From UBA1206 sp045600105 (GTDB taxonomy: Bacteria; Bacillota; Clostridia; Oscillospirales; CAG-382), in NCBI GenBank assembly GCA_045600105.1, contig JAZRXG010000006.1:1-64000 (forward strand): a stretch of 64,000 bases of DNA. The letters run 5' to 3'. The notes under the pieces are model-generated. The model did no database searches, was not told the origin of the DNA, and worked only from the letters and a program-made list of their open reading frames with translations. Positions 59,799-64,000 of this stretch are shown here, in pieces. Positions within the stretch are counted from its first letter, which is position 1; each line of letters opens with the position of its first letter. A program made the position numbers and the translations under genes.

Positions 59799-62491
59799 TG
59801 AAACGTAAATTAAAATACTTATTTCCGATTTTTTGGGTGACGGTCATGCTTATGAATATGTTTGCGTGTTCGGGCAGCGGTGACACGAGTTCGGATGCCG
59901 ATACCTCGTCCGGGCAGGACGTCGAAGTATCGGAGGTTATATCTGCCGAAGAATCGTCTGACGCCCCCGAAGACGCGCATTGGATAACCGTCGGAGATAC
60001 CGAATATGGGATCCCCGACGAAAACTTCAACGTTGATGAAATAACGAAAGACGGTATCTACGTCACAAGCAACGCGTCTCGGACCGTATCCCCGAAATCG
60101 TCTTTGCCTCGCAGAGACGTCGTCGTCATGGACGGTAAAGTCGTTTACGCTCCGGAGACGGGAATAAACGCGATAATGCCGAACTGCGGAGGCGTCATCA
60201 TAACTTTTGCCGGCAGTTACTCTGACGTGCCGTCCTCCCTTTCCGAAGGCGATACGATAAAAACGCGTGAACTCGACACCGAGTCGTACGGCGGATATCA
60301 CGTAACGATAGACGGTGTTTTCTATCCCATCGACATAGTGAACGGCATAAGGACTCCCGAAGGCGTCACGGCGATATACACGAGCGAATACGGCGATACA
60401 ACCGGCACTAATCAATACGGCATCGAGATCGCCGTCTCCGACGGCAAAGTCAGCGCGATAGAAACCGGGACAGGAAACATGGCGATACCCGAAAACGGAT
60501 ACGTGCTCAGCATCCACAAGGACGCCGTCAAATACAGCCGTTCGCGCAGAATAAAAAAAGGAACGGAAGCTTCTCTGTTCCTCGGCGTTCCTAACTATTA
60601 CTGTGATACCCTCAAAATAAACGGAACAAACACCACGAGGACAGAAAACGCGCTCATCCTTTACAAAGACCGTTCATCGACGCAGACCAATCCTTACGGA
60701 TTCGAGATAGCGGTCGATGAAAACGGATATATGGTCGCTTCCGGTCACGCGGGAAATATCGCGGTACCGAAAAACGGATTCGTTCTTTCGGGTCACGGAA
60801 CGAACGAGAAGCTCCTTGAAAACTGTTATATCGAAGGCGGCAGAGCAACGCTGCTGGATGACGGAAAAGTCCTCGTTCATTATGCTCCCGACACGATACT
60901 CATAAGCGAACTCAACCGTTTTGAAAGGCTCGAACAGGAATATCTCGCTTTGCGTTCAACTCTCGTTCCCGTGTCCGCGAAAGAATACGAAGACGCGAAG
61001 AACGCAGTCGGCGAAACGAAAAGGCTTTGGGAAAACGGCGACGTGGGAAGTGCCGGCGAACGGTTTGAAAACGACGGAAAACTGCTCACAGAGCTTGAGA
61101 TATCGCTCATTCAGTTCCCCGTCATCGAAAACCGCGGAACGTGGTACAGAAGCCGCGAAAAGAATGACGACGAAGTCCGCAAGGTCGTTTCCGATATGGC
61201 GTCGATGGGCATAAACACGCTTTATCTCGAAACGTGGTACAACGGCAGCTTCATCGGTTTTTCCGATAACGAGCTGATAATCCATTCCAAAGCGAACGGC
61301 GATTTTGACGCGCTTGAGGCGTTCACGAGGATCGGTCACGAATACGGCATCGGCGTTCACGCCTGGGTCGAAAACTTCTTTATCGGCACGGTCGAAAATC
61401 AGGAGCAGGCAAATATGAAGCTTGCGGAGCATTTCGACGGCAGATGGCTCGTTGACAAAACGGGCAAGAACACGTTCTATTATTCGGTTTCGAACACAAA
61501 CTTCATCTTCATGAACCCGTTCGACGACGAAGTCAGAAGCTTTCTCGTTGATTTCTACGACGAGATACTCACCAAATACGACGTTGACGGCATACACCTT
61601 GATTATACGAGATTCCCCGAGCTCAACTACGGCGTGAGCGATTTCGGCTACAACGACGACATCGTCAAAGCGTGGCAGGAAAAAGAAGGCACGGCGCAGG
61701 ATCCGGGATCGCTCGTTTCGGGAAAGCTTTACAGCAGCTGGATTTCTTTCAGAAAAGAGATAATCACGTCGTTCGTCGGCGAGATATCTTCGATGATGAA
61801 CGAAAAGCATCCGGACGCGTGGCTTTCCGCAGCGGTATACCCCGAGCCCGCGACTACGTCGTCGCAGCTTTTTCAGGACCCTTACGAATGGGTTAAGCGC
61901 GGTTATACTGACGAGCTCGTTTCGATGACCTACACGGGCGACAACTCCTACGTCAAACGCAACGCTTCCGCTTTCGCACGCGAAGTCAAGGACAAATGCT
62001 TCTATTCGACCGGACTTTCCGCGTTCAGTGACACTCCGTGGGAAACACTGATATATCAGCCGGGAGAAGCGAGAAGCGCGTCTGCCGACGGTTTTTCGGT
62101 CTTTTCGTTCGCGTATTTCGATATTTCTTCCAATCTGCTCGCAAGAACGCTTTCACGTTCGCGTTCCGTCAGAGTCGACGACGCCTGCGGAATGATAAGT
62201 GCCGTATACGGCTATTACGAAGATGGCATTGAAGTTTTCGTTTCGGAAAGCGCGCTCGACAAGACGAACGCCGGAAAACTGACGCAATATCTGAATGCCT
62301 GGAAAGAAAAATGCGCGTCTCTTGACGTGAATGGCAGCGGATATCTTTCCGAACTGCGTGACGCCACAGCAACGCTGAAAGACGATATATCTTCCCTCTT
62401 TACCGACAAGACCGACGCCGCAAACGTCGTACGGCAGATCGAAAGAATGATATATTGCCTTGACATGCTGATCACCCGAAACGCGGGATAA
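59795..62491 (+). CDS. family-10-like glycosidase lipoprotein (GHL10/DUF187)
   Basis: 898 residues. A lipoprotein signal ends at M-F-A-C (about Cys25) and a Ser/Asp-rich linker. Residues about 65-345 contain three related modules of about 94 residues; the best copies carry TNQYGIEIAVSDGK (near 203) and TNPYGFEIAVDENG (near 297), each followed by an A-I/V-P-x-N-G-F/Y-V-L-S turn. A helical hairpin (about 365-430) leads to the GHL10 barrel (about 445-790; RGTWYRSREK, VDGIHLDYTRFPELNYG, WLSAAVYPEP, LVSMTYTGDN) and a helical tail. GHL10 proteins are thought to be glycosidases, possibly acting on cell-wall glycans. It overlaps the PHP gene by 4 bp. Confidence 0.87.
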   Translation: MMKRKLKYLFPIFWVTVMLMNMFACSGSGDTSSDADTSSGQDVEVSEVISAEESSDAPEDAHWITVGDTEYGIPDENFNVDEITKDGIYVTSNASRTVSPKSSLPRRDVVVMDGKVVYAPETGINAIMPNCGGVIITFAGSYSDVPSSLSEGDTIKTRELDTESYGGYHVTIDGVFYPIDIVNGIRTPEGVTAIYTSEYGDTTGTNQYGIEIAVSDGKVSAIETGTGNMAIPENGYVLSIHKDAVKYSRSRRIKKGTEASLFLGVPNYYCDTLKINGTNTTRTENALILYKDRSSTQTNPYGFEIAVDENGYMVASGHAGNIAVPKNGFVLSGHGTNEKLLENCYIEGGRATLLDDGKVLVHYAPDTILISELNRFERLEQEYLALRSTLVPVSAKEYEDAKNAVGETKRLWENGDVGSAGERFENDGKLLTELEISLIQFPVIENRGTWYRSREKNDDEVRKVVSDMASMGINTLYLETWYNGSFIGFSDNELIIHSKANGDFDALEAFTRIGHEYGIGVHAWVENFFIGTVENQEQANMKLAEHFDGRWLVDKTGKNTFYYSVSNTNFIFMNPFDDEVRSFLVDFYDEILTKYDVDGIHLDYTRFPELNYGVSDFGYNDDIVKAWQEKEGTAQDPGSLVSGKLYSSWISFRKEIITSFVGEISSMMNEKHPDAWLSAAVYPEPATTSSQLFQDPYEWVKRGYTDELVSMTYTGDNSYVKRNASAFAREVKDKCFYSTGLSAFSDTPWETLIYQPGEARSASADGFSVFSFAYFDISSNLLARTLSRSRSVRVDDACGMISAVYGYYEDGIEVFVSESALDKTNAGKLTQYLNAWKEKCASLDVNGSGYLSELRDATATLKDDISSLFTDKTDAANVVRQIERMIYCLDMLITRNAG

Positions 62492-62501
62492 AAGAAAAAA
62501 G

Positions 62502-62534
62502 ACGGAACAGGGCACATCATTTGACCGTTCCGGT
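62502..62534. terminator. weak hairpin after the GHL10 gene
   Basis: Arms CGGAAC and GTTCCG separated by about 18 nt, with T-rich sequence after it on the plus strand and an A-run before it. It may end transcription, but the stem is short. Confidence 0.4.
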
Positions 62535-62558
62535 TATACTTTTTCAGATCATTTTGCG

Positions 62559-62576
62559 TAATGTTTGCAAACGTTA
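62559..62576. promoter_or_regulatory. imperfect palindrome, possible regulator site
   Basis: TAATGTTTGCAAACGTTA has one mismatch in an 18 nt dyad centred on TTTGCAAA. It shares the word CAAACGT with the palindrome at 62698-62714. Confidence 0.3.
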
Positions 62577-62661
62577 TTCATAAAATCATTTTATATGCCT
62601 TCTGCGAAATAATACCGATCTCCTCCGTTTGTCAATAAGCATCCGGCGGTATCCTTACTTG

Positions 62662-62690
62662 TTTACTTAATTGCGATAAATGCGTATAAT
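62662..62690 (+). promoter_or_regulatory. promoter of the MFS transporter gene
   Basis: TTTACT at 62662-62667 and TATAAT at 62685-62690 with a 17 bp spacer, giving a start near 62697. Confidence 0.65.
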
Positions 62691-62697
62691 GATATTG

Positions 62698-62714
62698 CAA
62701 ACGTCGGACGTTTG
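62698..62714. promoter_or_regulatory. palindromic operator candidate at the transcript start
   Basis: CAAACGTC-G-GACGTTTG is a perfect 17 nt dyad beginning at the predicted transcript start of the MFS gene. A repressor bound here would block transcription. Confidence 0.5.
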
Positions 62715-62748
62715 TGCTAATATGGAATCACAAACGGAGCTTTAGCTT

Positions 62749-64000
62749 ATGAAAAAGAATTACACAAGAACCAGATTCGGCTGTTACGCCGTTAATTTCA
62801 CAATGTCCGTGGCGGCAAATTTTCCGCCGCTGCTTTTCATTACGTTCCACGAGCATTACGGACTTTCGTTCTCCCTGCTCGGAGCTCTCATATTCGTGAA
62901 CTTTCTGACGCAGCTCGGAATGGACCTGCTGTTTTCGTTTTATTCCCACAAGTTCAACATCGCGCGCACGGTCAAGCTGACGCCGTTCATCGCCGCCGCG
63001 GGACTTCTTATTTTCTCGCTGACACCTCTTTTCAAAGGATATGAATTCGTCTGTCTGCTCTGCGGCACTCTGGTGTTCGCTTCAGCCGGCGGTCTTGCCG
63101 AAGTGCTTATCAGTCCGGTCATCGCCGCCATACCGTCAGACGATCCCGACCGCGAAATGAGCAAGCTCCATTCGACCTACGCGTGGGGCGTTGTGGTCGT
63201 GATCCTCGCAAGCACGCTGTTCTTTTCGCTCTGCGGCAGGGATAACTGGCAGATAATCAGCTTTATCTGGATAGCCGTTCCTGCGGCTGCCTGCCTGCTT
63301 TTCTTCCGCTCAGACCTTCCGAAGCTTGAAACGCCCGAAAAAGCGTCGAGCGTTCTTCCGCTTCTCAGAAACGGACGATTCGTGACCTGCTTCTTCTGCA
63401 TCTTTTTCGGCGGTGCCGCCGAATGTACGATGGCGCAATGGTGTTCTTCATATATCGAGTATTCGCTCGGGATACCCAAAACCGTCGGTGACGTTGCGGG
63501 GACCGCTCTTTTCGGTCTTATGCTTGCTCTCGGACGGACGCTGTACGCAAAGATCGGAAAACGCATTTACACCGTAATGCTCGTATGTTCTTCCGGAGCG
63601 TTCGCGTGCTACGTCATCGCGTCCTTGTCGCCGTTCCCCATTCTCGGGCTCTGTGCCTGCGCCTTCACCGGACTTTTCGCGTCTATGCTCTGGCCCGGCA
63701 GTCTTATCGTTCTTGCCGACGTATTTCCGTCACCGAGCGTCGCGATGTTCGCCCTGATGGCTTCCGGCGGTGACCTCGGCGCGGCAGTCGGGACTCAGTT
63801 CGTCGGGACCGTGACCGACCTGCTTTCCTCGTCCTCGCTTATTGCTTCTCTTTCCGCCGATATCGGCATTACCTGCGAGCAGCTCGCCATGAAGTCGGGC
63901 CTGCTTCTCGCGTCTCTTTTCCCTCTTGCCGCAACGTTGATTTTCGTATTTCTTTATAAATCTCAAAAAAGAGTGATGTATAGTGAAAACGCTTATCGAG
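62749..64000 (+). CDS. MFS transporter (runs off right edge)
   Basis: At least 417 residues, open at the window end. About twelve hydrophobic segments are visible. The first half includes the loop SPVIAAIPSDDPDREMSKLHS and the second half ends near LLASLFPLAATLIFVFLY, so little is missing. It is a major facilitator superfamily carrier of the type common in Clostridia beside sugar-utilisation genes; the substrate is unknown. GGAG lies 9 nt before the ATG. The gene has its own promoter with an operator-like palindrome. Confidence 0.87.
   Translation, partial: MKKNYTRTRFGCYAVNFTMSVAANFPPLLFITFHEHYGLSFSLLGALIFVNFLTQLGMDLLFSFYSHKFNIARTVKLTPFIAAAGLLIFSLTPLFKGYEFVCLLCGTLVFASAGGLAEVLISPVIAAIPSDDPDREMSKLHSTYAWGVVVVILASTLFFSLCGRDNWQIISFIWIAVPAAACLLFFRSDLPKLETPEKASSVLPLLRNGRFVTCFFCIFFGGAAECTMAQWCSSYIEYSLGIPKTVGDVAGTALFGLMLALGRTLYAKIGKRIYTVMLVCSSGAFACYVIASLSPFPILGLCACAFTGLFASMLWPGSLIVLADVFPSPSVAMFALMASGGDLGAAVGTQFVGTVTDLLSSSSLIASLSADIGITCEQLAMKSGLLLASLFPLAATLIFVFLYKSQKRVMYSENAYR

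Overview
The window looks like a chromosomal segment of an anaerobic, fermentative Firmicute of the class Clostridia, most likely an uncultured gut or rumen lineage. The signs are mid-range base composition, strong TTGACA/TATAAT promoters with 16-18 bp spacers, AGGAGG-type ribosome binding sites, some TTG and GTG starts, lipoproteins with CG/CS lipoboxes followed by acidic Ser/Glu linkers, a pyruvate formate-lyase operon under a ZTP riboswitch, and dockerin- and cohesin-type modules. No phage, insertion sequence, integrase or CRISPR array was seen, and species-level identity cannot be read from the sequence.

Layout. 1-2540 (minus): a membrane-lipid operon (flippase-like protein, phosphatidylserine decarboxylase, zinc-ribbon membrane protein, lipoprotein cut by the window edge). 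2744-8311 (plus): yqeG, AP endonuclease, prmA, ligA and an M29 aminopeptidase in one tight operon. 8485-13158: uppP, ftsK/spoIIIE, a small lipoprotein and a VanZ-like protein. 13207-16913: two divergent units carrying DUF4838-type proteins, one cytosolic and coupled to a propeller-like protein, the other a surface lipoprotein. 16978-21918: a frameshifted small membrane-protein gene, then the riboswitch-controlled pflB-pflA-glnA cluster. 22039-24791: an unknown sensor-like protein, rsmJ and azlCD. 24939-27756: a stand-alone HD hydrolase, an AT-rich membrane protein, initiator tRNA-Met and tRNA-Leu, a short conserved protein with a TTG start, and a family 2 glycosyltransferase.

27895-32346: murQ, a secreted multi-domain glycerophosphodiesterase ending in a dockerin, and a lipoprotein whose mature part looks like one cohesin module. 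This is followed by a roughly 400 bp gene-free stretch packed with hairpins separated by a recurring GTGATGT/ACATCAC motif. 32817-35125: two CNNM/CorC-type proteins. 35184-40140 (minus): a membrane protein and the MoxR-DUF58-transglutaminase triad. 40362-43047: tldD-tldE. 43317-48096 (minus): an operon with an rRNA-methyltransferase-like protein, an ACT protein, a UPF0210 protein, an ion permease and a coiled-coil protein. 48297-53156: a DUF4434 lipoprotein, PAP2 phosphatase, esterase, Lgt-like protein and GH109-like oxidoreductase. 53161-54439: a visibly AT-richer accessory patch.

54565-58676 (minus) is the most striking locus: a short-chain dehydrogenase translationally coupled to a 1094-residue protein that fuses an acyl-AMP ligase, an acyl carrier protein and an alpha-oxoamine synthase. 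Together they have the parts expected for loading a fatty acid, condensing it with an amino acid and reducing the ketone, which is the logic of sphingoid-base synthesis in an unusually compact form. The window closes with a PHP-domain protein, a family-10-like glycosidase lipoprotein and an MFS transporter that runs off the right edge.
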